Positions 1 to 7,473 of a DNA stretch of 64,000 nt are shown here, piece after piece. A program made the translations under genes and the position numbers. How positions within the stretch are numbered: the stretch's first letter is position 1; the number at the start of each line of letters is the position of its first letter. The notes beneath the pieces were generated by a model that ran no database searches, was not told where the DNA came from, and saw only the letters and a list, made by a program, of their open reading frames with translations. Origin of the DNA: Desulfovibrio sp. OH1186_COT-070. Lineage in GTDB: Bacteria; Desulfobacterota; Desulfovibrionia; Desulfovibrionales; Desulfovibrionaceae. Where the stretch lies: contig NZ_RQYH01000008.1 of the NCBI RefSeq assembly GCF_003860215.1, positions 40,471 to 104,470 of the forward strand, in the 5' to 3' direction.

Positions 1-632
1 GCCACATTGGATGTGACCGAGATCATCCCGCAGCCGCCCAGTGACATGAGGGGCAGGGCTGTAAGGTCATCGCCGGAAAGCACGCAAAACCCCTGTGGAC
101 AGGCGGCCAGCACCTTGCTGCCCTGAACCATGTCGCCCGTAGCTTCCTTGACGCCCACAATATGGGGAAAATCATGGGCCAGACGGGCCAGGGTGGCGGG
201 CAGCAGGTTGCAGCCCGTGCGGCCCGGCACATTGTAGGGAACCAGCGGCAGATCCACAGCCTGGGCAATGGCTTTGAAGTGCCGGTAGAGCCCTTCCTGG
301 GTGGGTTTGTTGTAGTAGGGGGTGATGAGCAGGGCACCATCGGCTCCGGATTTTTTGGCAAAAAGGGCCAGACGGATGGCTTCTGCCGTGTTGTTGGAAC
401 CAGCGCCGGCCAGTACCGGTACACGGCCTCTGGTCTGCTCGATACAGATTTCTATGACCCTTTCGTGTTCCTCATGGGTGAGGGTGGCTGACTCCCCCGT
501 GGTGCCGCAGGGCACAAGGCCGTGAATACCCTCGCTGATCTGGAATTCGATGAAGTCGCGGTATGCCGCCTCGTCCAGGGCGTTGTTTTTGAGAGGGGTG
601 ACAAGTGCCGTCATGGCGCCGGAAAATCGCAT
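1..632 (-). CDS. dapA: 4-hydroxy-tetrahydrodipicolinate synthase, 5' part (runs off left edge)
   Basis: Catalyses condensation of pyruvate with aspartate semialdehyde, the first committed step of the diaminopimelate/lysine pathway, in the cytoplasm. I translated the reverse strand from the ATG at 632, which has AAGGAG-type Shine-Dalgarno bases just upstream. About 210 residues are in the window, against roughly 290 for the family, so the C-terminus is missing because of the window edge, not a mutation. The frame follows E. coli DapA closely: an N-terminal ALVTP strand, the GTTGESATL pyruvate-binding loop, ITPYYN with the catalytic tyrosine, YNVPGRTG, and GVKEATG with the Schiff-base lysine. 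The visible part ends in GMISVTSNV. Identification is secure. Confidence 0.95.
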   Translation of the reverse strand, partial: MRFSGAMTALVTPLKNNALDEAAYRDFIEFQISEGIHGLVPCGTTGESATLTHEEHERVIEICIEQTRGRVPVLAGAGSNNTAEAIRLALFAKKSGADGALLITPYYNKPTQEGLYRHFKAIAQAVDLPLVPYNVPGRTGCNLLPATLARLAHDFPHIVGVKEATGDMVQGSKVLAACPQGFCVLSGDDLTALPLMSLGGCGMISVTSNV

Positions 633-734
633 GACCAACTCCTTAACGATACAAAAACAGGTTTCCATCCACGGGAAGCTTTCTGCCCGGGGAAGACGGT
701 TGCGTGGAGTGCGCGCAAGGCTTTGCGCGGGGGG

Positions 735-1010
735 TTACCTGTTGATGAATTCTTTCAGTTCCTTGCCAGCACGGAAAAACGGCAGACGTTTGGCCGCCAC
801 GGCAACACTATCGCCCGTTTTGGGGTTGCGGCCTGTATAGCCTTCGTATTCCTTGATCTTGAAGCTCCCAAAACCGCGGATTTCAATGCGCTCTCCGGCG
901 AGCAGCGCGTTTTTTGTGGAGTTGAAGAAGATGTTGACCACCAGGGCCGCATCGTCCAGAGGAATGTTGGCTTCGTCAGCCAGCGTTTTGATCAGTTCGC
1001 TTTTGTTCAT
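735..1010 (-). CDS. HU/IHF family DNA-binding protein
   Basis: Small (91 aa) histone-like nucleoid protein that bends DNA as a dimer. The sequence begins MNKSELIKTLA and holds the family signature GFGSFKIKEYEGYTGRNPKTG, in which the beta-arm RNPKTG contacts the DNA minor groove. Length is normal. The ATG at 1010 is preceded by GGAGG six bases upstream. It lies between a MinD-like gene and dapA on the same strand, and a possible promoter lies around 1110-1138, so it may be transcribed on its own. The sequence cannot separate HU from IHF subunits firmly; HU is the better guess. Confidence 0.93.
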   Translation of the reverse strand: MNKSELIKTLADEANIPLDDAALVVNIFFNSTKNALLAGERIEIRGFGSFKIKEYEGYTGRNPKTGDSVAVAAKRLPFFRAGKELKEFINR

Positions 1011-1109
1011 TCCGCCTCCGTGACTGCGGTGCAGGTTTGACCAAGCGTACGGTCGAAAAATTCCGGATCCGCCTTTTTGTCCGCATGTCAGATATACTTT
1101 ATCCCGTAC

Positions 1110-1138
1110 AGTTCATACCTATTCCAGCCGTCTGTCAA
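1110..1138 (-). promoter_or_regulatory. Possible sigma-70 promoter for the HU gene
   Basis: Read on the minus strand, TTGACA (1138-1133) is followed by a 17-base spacer and TGAACT (1115-1110). The -35 matches consensus but the -10 is poor; an alternative TATGAA sits at 15-base spacing. It overlaps the stop codon of the MinD-like gene. Confidence 0.35.
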
Positions 1139-1968
1139 GCCTGGGACGGTGTTTTTTCCGCAATGGCGGAGGGAGGCTGCAGGACACGACGGGGCGCCAG
1201 CCAGTCCAGCATGCTGAGCCGCAGGCGCTGGATTTTTGTGGCGATGGTCTGCAAGTCCTTGGAAGCAGGGCTGCCCGGCGCATACCGCAAAAGCATCTGC
1301 TGATGGCATACCGCCTCTGCCAGTTTGCTGTCGCTGCGGACATGCCCCAGAAACATGGGCTCCAGATGCAGAAAATGACGGCAGGTTGTGTGCAACTTGT
1401 CAAAGGAAGCCTTGGCCTCCGCAGCCGAAGCTGCCTGGTTGACCAGCACCATGAAGTCCCGCAGCCCGTAGGTGGAGTTGAGCACCTTGATGAGCGCATA
1501 GCTGTCCGTCAGGGAGGTCGGCTCCGGAGTGATGACAACAATGCGCATGGCAGCCATGGCCGCGAAGGTCTGCACCGTGCCGGAAATGCCAGCGCCTATG
1601 TCCAGAAAAACATAGTCGTAACCGTGCAGAATACCCTCCAGCCGCGAAAGCAGAAGATCCCGCTCGTCCGGTCTGATTTCCGTCAACTCGGGCACACCGC
1701 TGGCTGCGGGCAGAATATCGAAGCCCTGTGGCTCCAGGTGGTAGAGCACATCGGCCATTTCGGCCTGCCCCAGCAGGGCTGTCTGGAGGTTGGCCTCGGG
1801 CGTGATGCCCAGAAGAACATCCAGATTGGCCAGGCCCAGGTCACAGTCCATGAGCAGATTCTTGTATCCGTTCTGGTACAGGGCACAGGCCAGATTGAGC
1901 GAAATATTGGTTTTTCCCACACCGCCCTTGCCGCTCAGCAAGGCCACGCTCAGGGTTGTCGTTGCCAT
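1135..1968 (-). CDS. MinD/ParA-family ATPase, FlhG-like
   Basis: A 277-residue deviant-Walker-A ATPase of the SIMIBI class. The N-terminus carries SGKGGVGKTNISLNLA (the KGGVGKT P-loop with signature lysine), followed by MDCDLGLANLDVLLG and the Walker B-type strand VFLDIGAGI. These features and the length fit the FlhG/YlxH/MinD group, which positions flagella or division machinery. I see no clear MinD-type amphipathic membrane-targeting helix at the C-terminus, which instead ends in a Pro/Ala/Ser-rich tail. The start codon shares its A with the stop of the upstream degenerate GGDEF gene (TGATG), so the two are probably translationally coupled. No flagellar genes adjoin it here, so FlhG rather than a general ParA is inference. 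Confidence 0.8.
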   Translation of the reverse strand: MATTTLSVALLSGKGGVGKTNISLNLACALYQNGYKNLLMDCDLGLANLDVLLGITPEANLQTALLGQAEMADVLYHLEPQGFDILPAASGVPELTEIRPDERDLLLSRLEGILHGYDYVFLDIGAGISGTVQTFAAMAAMRIVVITPEPTSLTDSYALIKVLNSTYGLRDFMVLVNQAASAAEAKASFDKLHTTCRHFLHLEPMFLGHVRSDSKLAEAVCHQQMLLRYAPGSPASKDLQTIATKIQRLRLSMLDWLAPRRVLQPPSAIAEKTPSQA

Positions 1969-2792
1969 CAGTATTGTCCCCCAAAAAAGAGAAAGCGTTT
2001 TTCCTTGGAATGCACAAGTGAGGCGTGGTCTTCAAGCGCGGTGTTTTCCGCAAGGAAGATATGCCCCTGTTTTTGGGCCAGTGCCGCGTTCAGGGCCTGG
2101 ATGGCCTTGTCCAGCGCAGAGGGGCCGGCCACGGTTTCTGCGGACGTTATGCAGACAACGCCCACAGCGCAGGTCTGGGTTTTCTCCCCCGTGCGGGCAG
2201 AGGCGATGGCCGCAGCCTGTACGGTAAAAGAGCGTTGCAGTTCTTCGGCCATCAGGCGCGCCCGCAACCGGCTGACGCCGGGCAGAAGCAGAACATGGCA
2301 GCTGTCTCCCAGACTGCCCGCGCTGTCGCATTCTTCCGCAAGAGAAAGCAGGCAGGAATGCAGCAGGCGTTCCAACTCGCTGCCAATGTTTCCGTCCCGG
2401 CGGGCCAGAGCCTCGCTGTTGCAGGGCGTTGCGGCAAGAACGCACAGGTCGCCGCCGGTGCGCTTGAGGCGCAGCAATTCGCGGTCTATCTGGGCAGCAA
2501 AAAGTCCGTCTGTCAGGATGTTTGTCAACTGCCTGACGGGGACATGCCGGGCCTTGCCCGTTTTGCTTTGTGGGGCGCGGCGGTCTTGGCGTTGCCCGGA
2601 AAGCGCCATGTTCTGTACAGGAAGAGCACACCAGTGCTCCGCCGGGTAACGGCGGCGGAAGGCACGCCAGTCTTCCAGGCTGAATCCGTGCAGCAAGCGA
2701 GCCACAACAACGGCCTCGGCGCTGATGCCGTCCGCTTCGTGCAGGGCCTGCAATTCCTCGGCCAGAGAGTCGAAATCAGCGCGTTTGCTCAT
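1968..2792 (-). CDS. Degenerate GGDEF-domain protein
   Basis: A 274-residue cytoplasmic protein whose C-terminal half (about residues 90-260) resembles a diguanylate cyclase domain that has lost its active site. LTDGLFAAQIDREL aligns with the opening D-LTGL-NRR motif. DSAGSLGDSCHVLLLPG stands where active enzymes have the R-x-GGDEF-x-LLPG hairpin, so GGDEF reads roughly GDSCH. The residues that bind the GTP phosphates and metal are therefore missing and no cyclase activity is expected. The N-terminal 90 residues are unrecognised. It overlaps prfB by 17 bases and is coupled by a TGATG junction to the MinD-like ATPase, so the pair probably work together, perhaps with the GGDEF fold as a protein-interaction or nucleotide-sensing module. 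Confidence 0.65.
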   Translation of the reverse strand: MSKRADFDSLAEELQALHEADGISAEAVVVARLLHGFSLEDWRAFRRRYPAEHWCALPVQNMALSGQRQDRRAPQSKTGKARHVPVRQLTNILTDGLFAAQIDRELLRLKRTGGDLCVLAATPCNSEALARRDGNIGSELERLLHSCLLSLAEECDSAGSLGDSCHVLLLPGVSRLRARLMAEELQRSFTVQAAAIASARTGEKTQTCAVGVVCITSAETVAGPSALDKAIQALNAALAQKQGHIFLAENTALEDHASLVHSKEKRFLFFGGQY

Positions 2793-3889
2793 GGCGATAG
2801 AGGAGGTAGTCGTGTTGAAAGCGGTCTATCTGCCCGTCCAGAACGCCGTCCACATCGCCGGCTTCCGTGCCTGTGCGGTGATCCTTGACCAGCCTGTACG
2901 GTTGCAGGGTATAGGTGCGTATCTGGCTGCCGAAAGCAATGGCATCCTTGCCGGCATAGTCGGCCTGCCTCTGCGCATCGCGCTTTTGCAGTTCCAGATT
3001 GTAGAGGCGGGCACGCAGCACGCGCAGCGCGGTTTCCCTGTTATGGTGCTGGGACTTTTCGTTCTGACACTGGGCAGTGACACCTGTGGGCAGGTGGGTG
3101 ATGCGCACGGCAGAGCTTGTGGTGTTGACGCTCTGGCCGCCGGGGCCGCTGGAGCGGAAAATATCCACCCGCAGGTCTGACTCCTTGATATCCAGGGTAA
3201 TGTCATTGCCCGCGTCGGGGATGACATCCACCGAGGCAAAAGATGTGTGGCGACGACCGGAAGAATCAAAGGGGGAAATGCGTATCAGGCGGTGGATGCC
3301 CCGTTCGCTCTTGAGAAAACCGAAGGCATGCGCCCCTCCCACACGCAGGGTGACGCTTTTGATACCGGCCTCGTCACCGGGCAGATAATCCATTTCTTCC
3401 AGGGTATAGTTATGGCGGGCCGCCCAGCGGCTGTACATGCGCAACAGCATCTCCGCCCAGTCCTGGGATTCCGTGCCGCCCGCGCCCGGGTGGATTTCAA
3501 GAATGGCGTCCTGATTGTCTTCTTCTGCAGAAAGCAGCATGACCAGTTCGGTTTCGTCAAGCTTTTCTTCCAGATCCCGCCGCTGCTGCTCCAGGGATTC
3601 CAGAACTTCCTGATCATCATCTTCCGCCGCCAGAGAAAGCCATTCAATCATGTCGTCATGGCTGGTTTTGAGACGCGACAGGCGCTCTGCCTCGTCTTCA
3701 AGACGGCGTTTTTCCTGCAGAATGGGGGTCAGGGCTTCGGGGTTGTCCCACGCGCCCGGACGGGAAATTTCTGTTTCAATGTCCTTCAGGCGTTGGTTGA
3801 CAGCTTCAACGTCAAAGACGCCCCCAAAGGGTGGCAAAGCGTTGGACGAGGGGCTGGCAGGCGGCACGCAGGTCGGTATATTGCAGCAT
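2776..3889 (-). CDS. prfB: Peptide chain release factor 2, with programmed +1 frameshift
   Basis: RF2 reads UGA and UAA stop codons and triggers peptide release. The gene is in two frames. Codons 1-25 run from ATG at 3889 (MLQYTDLRAACQPLVQ...) to CTT; codon 26 is an in-frame TGA (3814-3812). Reading continues in the +1 frame with GAC (3813-3811), giving DVEAVNQRLKDIE and about 370 residues in total. The shift site is the classic CTTTGAC with a GGGGG anti-SD-binding stretch a few bases upstream. Diagnostic motifs are the stop-recognition SPF tripeptide (RISPFDSSGRRHTSF) and the catalytic GGQ (SSGPGGQSVNTTSSAVR). It follows lnt by only 4 bases and overlaps the next gene. RF2 autoregulation through its own UGA is well established for the family. 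Confidence 0.97.
3811..3817 (-). promoter_or_regulatory. Programmed +1 ribosomal frameshift site in prfB
   Basis: The minus strand reads CTT TGA C, preceded by GGGGGCGT acting as an internal Shine-Dalgarno. TGA is codon 26, as in E. coli prfB. Downstream of the slip, the +1 frame is open for the rest of RF2. Confidence 0.95.
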
Positions 3890-3893
3890 ATGA

Positions 3894-5501
3894 CTAGCCA
3901 GGGGGTTGAGGGTGGGGGGAGGTGGCGCCCTGCCGGGAAACAATGGTCAGGATGAGCAGGAGCGCCAGTGCGGCAAAAGGCAGCCAAGGGGAAAGCCTGT
4001 GGAACAGGCTGGGGACATTTTGGGTCTGCGCCCGTGCCCACAGGGCCTGCGCCCGAAACTGACCACCGCTCATGACCAGCCGACCACGCGTATCCACCAC
4101 GGCGGAAATGCCCGTATTGGTTCCGCGCAGTATCCAGCGATTCTGCTCCAGAGCACGCAGGGCGGTCAGGTACAGGTGCTGCCGTGGAGCGGGCGTATCC
4201 GCAAACCAGCCGTCATTGCTGATGTCCACAAGGACGTTTGCTCCATCAGCCACGCGGGCCTGAGCCAGCCACGGGAAGATACCTTCATAGCATATGAGCA
4301 TGCCGAGGGCAAGGTTTCCCTGTCGCAGAGGGGCCGTGGCCCTGCCTTTCTTGTACACGCCCACGCCCTGCAATAAGGCTTCGAGAAAATGCCAGTCCAG
4401 CCACGACGGCAGATATTCGCCGAAGGGTACCAGATGTTCCTTGTCATAGTGGGCTACCGTACTGCCGTCCGGCCCCAGCAAAAAAGCACGGTTGTAAACG
4501 TCCGGATTTTTTTGTCCGTGGCGTCGTTCCGTCCCCGGAGCGCCCAGCAGCAGGGGGCTCTGGCTTGAGGAGGCCAGTTGGCGCACCCTGGGAGAATGCA
4601 GCTGGTTGGTTTCAAAATAGAAAGGCAGGGCTGTTTCCGGCCAGATGATCAGGGGGCGGAGGTGGGGTTTCTGCTCCAGGGCAGCGAACGTCAGTCCCAG
4701 ATAAAGGTCCACGGTCTGCCGCTGGAATGCCGGAACCCATTTCTGGTTCTGATCCACATTGCCTTCCACAAAGAGCACGTCAAAGCTCTGCGGGCCTTGG
4801 GCTTCCGCCAGGGGGTCAGCGTGCAGTTTCCATGCGCCGCAGGCCAGAAGCAGGATCGTCAGCCCCAAGCCCGAAACAAGGCAGGTCAGAGTGTTTTTGA
4901 TTGCAGAAAAGCGCACAAAGCCAAAACAGCACCAGAGGGCCGCCGTGGACCAGAGCCCGGCCAGCGCATAGGCTCCAGTCGTGTCTGCGGCCTGTACGAG
5001 CAGAGGCCATGCAGCCAACGCGCCGCCCAGAGTCAGCCAGGGGAAACCCAGCATCAGGGCAGCCCCCAGTTCCAGCAGGTACCAGAAACACCCCAGAATC
5101 AGGGCCAGAATCCAAGGGGGCTGCCAGCGCAGCGTATAGGCCACCAGGGAAAAAATGCCGCCTGTGGAAGATACGCAGGCCACAACAAAAAGCGCGCAGG
5201 GCACAGCCAGAAACAAGGGCAGCCCCCCCACATTGTGCAGAGGCAAGGCAAGCCAGTACAGTGCGGCCATACCGCCCGCCAGAGTGGCCAGCCACCCCCG
5301 GCGCACGGCGTTTTTGCCATCACGGGCCGCAAGTCCCAGCAGGGCCAGGGCCACAGGCCAGAGCAACACCAGGGGAGGCAGTTGGAGGATATCGTTGGGA
5401 AAACCGGCCCAAATGCCCAGCACACAGAGTGCGCCAGACCCCCATGGGGGGGGGATGCGCCGAAGCTCTGCGGCATGGGGAAAATGTGCCTGCTTGCTCA
5501 C
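3894..5501 (-). CDS. lnt: Apolipoprotein N-acyltransferase
   Basis: Inner-membrane enzyme that transfers the third acyl chain from a phospholipid to the N-terminal cysteine of lipoproteins. About eight hydrophobic segments fill the N-terminal half, followed by a periplasmic carbon-nitrogen-hydrolase domain with the Glu-Lys-Cys triad: E in IIWPETALPF, K in DKEHLVPFGEY, C in LICYEGIFPW. A final hydrophobic helix closes the protein. The frame is open back to a GTG at 5618. I prefer the GTG at 5501 (535 aa) because it has GAGGT four bases upstream and leaves the two inverted repeats at 5551-5599 outside the coding region. The neighbour upstream is the CorC-like gene, the same association as ybeX-lnt in E. 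coli. Confidence 0.9.
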   Translation of the reverse strand: MSKQAHFPHAAELRRIPPPWGSGALCVLGIWAGFPNDILQLPPLVLLWPVALALLGLAARDGKNAVRRGWLATLAGGMAALYWLALPLHNVGGLPLFLAVPCALFVVACVSSTGGIFSLVAYTLRWQPPWILALILGCFWYLLELGAALMLGFPWLTLGGALAAWPLLVQAADTTGAYALAGLWSTAALWCCFGFVRFSAIKNTLTCLVSGLGLTILLLACGAWKLHADPLAEAQGPQSFDVLFVEGNVDQNQKWVPAFQRQTVDLYLGLTFAALEQKPHLRPLIIWPETALPFYFETNQLHSPRVRQLASSSQSPLLLGAPGTERRHGQKNPDVYNRAFLLGPDGSTVAHYDKEHLVPFGEYLPSWLDWHFLEALLQGVGVYKKGRATAPLRQGNLALGMLICYEGIFPWLAQARVADGANVLVDISNDGWFADTPAPRQHLYLTALRALEQNRWILRGTNTGISAVVDTRGRLVMSGGQFRAQALWARAQTQNVPSLFHRLSPWLPFAALALLLILTIVSRQGATSPHPQPPG

Positions 5502-5550
5502 CGTGACCTCAGGGGCAATGCGGAAAGACGTTCGCAACTCCTGTGCCTTT

Positions 5551-5599
5551 CCGTCAGGCCTTTTGCTGCCTGACGGAGCCAACCCCGCAAAGCGGGGTT
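5551..5599. repeat. Two adjacent inverted repeats between the corC-like gene and lnt
   Basis: CCGTCAGG (5551-5558) pairs with CCTGACGG (5569-5576), and AACCCCGC (5581-5588) pairs with GCGGGGTT (5592-5599) across a 3-base loop. Both stems are perfect. No long T-run follows on the minus strand, so they could attenuate or process the corC-lnt transcript rather than end it. Confidence 0.55.
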
Positions 5600-5633
5600 T
5601 GTCATCAGTTTGAGGCACGCGCGCATCTTGCGT

Positions 5634-6503
5634 TCAGACGTTATCTTCGCTTTCCTGATGCGCAAGGGCAGCTTGTTGGGCCTGTTTTTCCGGCTCCATG
5701 CGTATGCGCAAAATGAGTTTCCGGTCAGCATCCAGCACCGTGAACAGCCATCCGCGCAGGGAAAAAACCTCACCGGGGGCGGGTACATGCCCGGCCTCCA
5801 TGCTCAGGTAGCCGCCGATGGTGTCCACTTCGTCCGAATCCAGTTCCACGCCCATATCTTCCAGGTCTTCCAGCAAAGCCCGCCCGGTAAGCTCGTATAC
5901 GTTGTCGCCCAGTGCGCGGATATCCTCCTCGCGGGGGGCATCGTGCTCATCTTCAATGTCCCCGACGATTTCTTCCAGCAGATCCTCAATGGTGATCAGG
6001 CCTGAGGTTCCGCCGTACTCGTCCAGGGCAATGGCGATATGCTGCTTGCGGGAGCGGAATTCCTGCAGGAGGGTGCGGATGGATTTGGTTTCTGGCACAA
6101 AGAAGGGTTCACGCATGACCTGGGCCACGGAAAGATTGCCCGCCTGGTCGTTCAGGATGCGGTGCAACAGATCCTTGGCGTGCAGGATGCCCACGATATT
6201 GTCGCGGGTTTCCCGGTAGACAGGGATGCGCGAGTGACCCGACTCCACAATGACACGCGCCACGTCTTGCAGAACAGCGTTGTCCGGGACGCAGTCAATG
6301 TCGGTGCGGGGGGTCATGGTGTCCTGCACCTGCAGGTCGTTGAAGCGCAGAATGCCCAGAAGCATGGATTCTTCTTCCGGCTCCACTTCACCTTCTGCGC
6401 TGGCTTCGAGAATGGCTTTTTCAAGGGATTCCTGATCGTCACGCCCAAACAGTCTGCTCAAGCGCGACCAGATGGTACTGTGACCGTCCGTGCCTCCGTC
6501 CAA
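5634..6503 (-). CDS. CorC/HlyC-type CBS-domain protein
   Basis: A 289-residue cytoplasmic protein of the hemolysin-C/CorC family, linked to divalent-cation (Mg/Co) handling and, by genomic association, to envelope maintenance. The order is an N-terminal linker, two CBS repeats (about residues 60-185, including TMTPRTDIDCVP and GILHAKDLLHRI), the conserved ALDEYGGTSGLITIEDLLEEIVGDIEDEHD segment between them and the C-terminal domain, and the CorC_HlyC transporter-associated domain (about residues 200-275). There are no membrane segments. The start is a TTG at 6503, chosen because GGAGG lies five bases upstream and there is no better ATG before the conserved region. It heads corC-lnt-prfB on the minus strand. 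Confidence 0.9.
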   Translation of the reverse strand: MDGGTDGHSTIWSRLSRLFGRDDQESLEKAILEASAEGEVEPEEESMLLGILRFNDLQVQDTMTPRTDIDCVPDNAVLQDVARVIVESGHSRIPVYRETRDNIVGILHAKDLLHRILNDQAGNLSVAQVMREPFFVPETKSIRTLLQEFRSRKQHIAIALDEYGGTSGLITIEDLLEEIVGDIEDEHDAPREEDIRALGDNVYELTGRALLEDLEDMGVELDSDEVDTIGGYLSMEAGHVPAPGEVFSLRGWLFTVLDADRKLILRIRMEPEKQAQQAALAHQESEDNV

Positions 6504-6536
6504 AATGGCCTCCGGGGTTGATGGTTGCGCGCAGTC

Positions 6537-7469
6537 CTAGAGCAGTTTTTTCTGCTCACGGTCTATGCCCATAACCCATTGGGTTATGGGCGACACACCG
6601 CGCGCGGGCGTACTGTGAAACCAGGAAATTTCCGATTTTCCCTGTTCCAGCACCGCCCAGTTGGTAAAAATCGTGCCGAGCAGCAGGGCAGGGTTTTCTC
6701 CCTCCACCTGCCGGGCATGGAGCACGTCCAGCGTGCACCAGAACGTGACCACGCGGTCTTCCCTGTTTATATGGTAGATAAGCAGGCACAGCAACTGCGC
6801 ATCTTTTTCCAGCGTTTCCGGGAGAACGCTCAGAGAGCTCAGGTCAAAGCGCAGAGCCATGCCCGTGGCAGAAATGTCCTCCACCTGTACGGGGGCAGCC
6901 GCCATATCCTGTTTGTAATGGATGAGAGGGCGGCCAATCTCTCCTGTGTCACGCGGAATGGGTGTGGCCGGATCCAGCTTCCAGATGCCGATGACGCGCA
7001 CTTCGGCGCGGGGCGGCCTGACACGGATGAAATTGCGCTTCTGGCCCGCGTCCAGGTCTGCCGGGAAGGACAGCCGCAGGCGGGTCTTGTTTTTTCCCGC
7101 TTCCACGTTCTGGATGGCGGAGGAAAATTTGTAGGATACCTGCCCTGTGGGCAGAGCGGCGCGAAAATACACGTCAACCACTGTACCCGTGAGGTATCGG
7201 GAAATGTGGGACAGCACCTCAAGCTCCAGCTCGTTCTTGTTCAGATGTATGAGTATGGCGGTCAGGTTTTTGAAGGGGGCGGATTTGTCCCTCGGGACAA
7301 TGTCAAAACCCTCGTTGTTGGCCTGGGCCAATTCGAGCATCTCGGCGATGACGGCTTTGCGTTTGGCCTCCTGTCTGCGCCGCAACAGGCGTGACTGAAT
7401 GAACAGGGCAGTGGTCGTGGCGGCGACCAGAAGTATTGCGTAGAAAATGAAGAGGTGCTGGCCTGTCAT
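6537..7469 (-). CDS. Membrane-anchored PilZ (c-di-GMP receptor) protein
   Basis: A 310-residue protein with one N-terminal transmembrane helix (about residues 5-25, FYAILLVAATTTALFI), a charged linker, an N-terminal YcgR-like beta domain, and a PilZ domain. The c-di-GMP-binding signature is visible: RNFIRVRPP (the RxxxR element, about residues 145-153) and DISATGMAL (the D/NxSxxG element, about residue 200). It should therefore bind c-di-GMP at the inner membrane. The output is unknown; YcgR-type proteins often act on motility, and this window carries flagellar genes elsewhere. It lies between mnmG and the corC-like gene, all on the minus strand. Confidence 0.85.
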   Translation of the reverse strand: MTGQHLFIFYAILLVAATTTALFIQSRLLRRRQEAKRKAVIAEMLELAQANNEGFDIVPRDKSAPFKNLTAILIHLNKNELELEVLSHISRYLTGTVVDVYFRAALPTGQVSYKFSSAIQNVEAGKNKTRLRLSFPADLDAGQKRNFIRVRPPRAEVRVIGIWKLDPATPIPRDTGEIGRPLIHYKQDMAAAPVQVEDISATGMALRFDLSSLSVLPETLEKDAQLLCLLIYHINREDRVVTFWCTLDVLHARQVEGENPALLLGTIFTNWAVLEQGKSEISWFHSTPARGVSPITQWVMGIDREQKKLL

Positions 7470-7473
7470 GGGG

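Noticed and set aside
1303..2649. A 448-codon plus-strand frame opposite the MinD-like and GGDEF-like genes.
   Set aside because: No recognisable domain; the minus-strand genes carry a P-loop and overlap signals.
3890..4041. An upstream extension of the main RF2 frame, giving a 421-residue protein without frameshifting.
   Set aside because: It runs through the end of lnt, is not homologous to RF2, and ignores the classic CTTTGAC site that yields the standard N-terminus.
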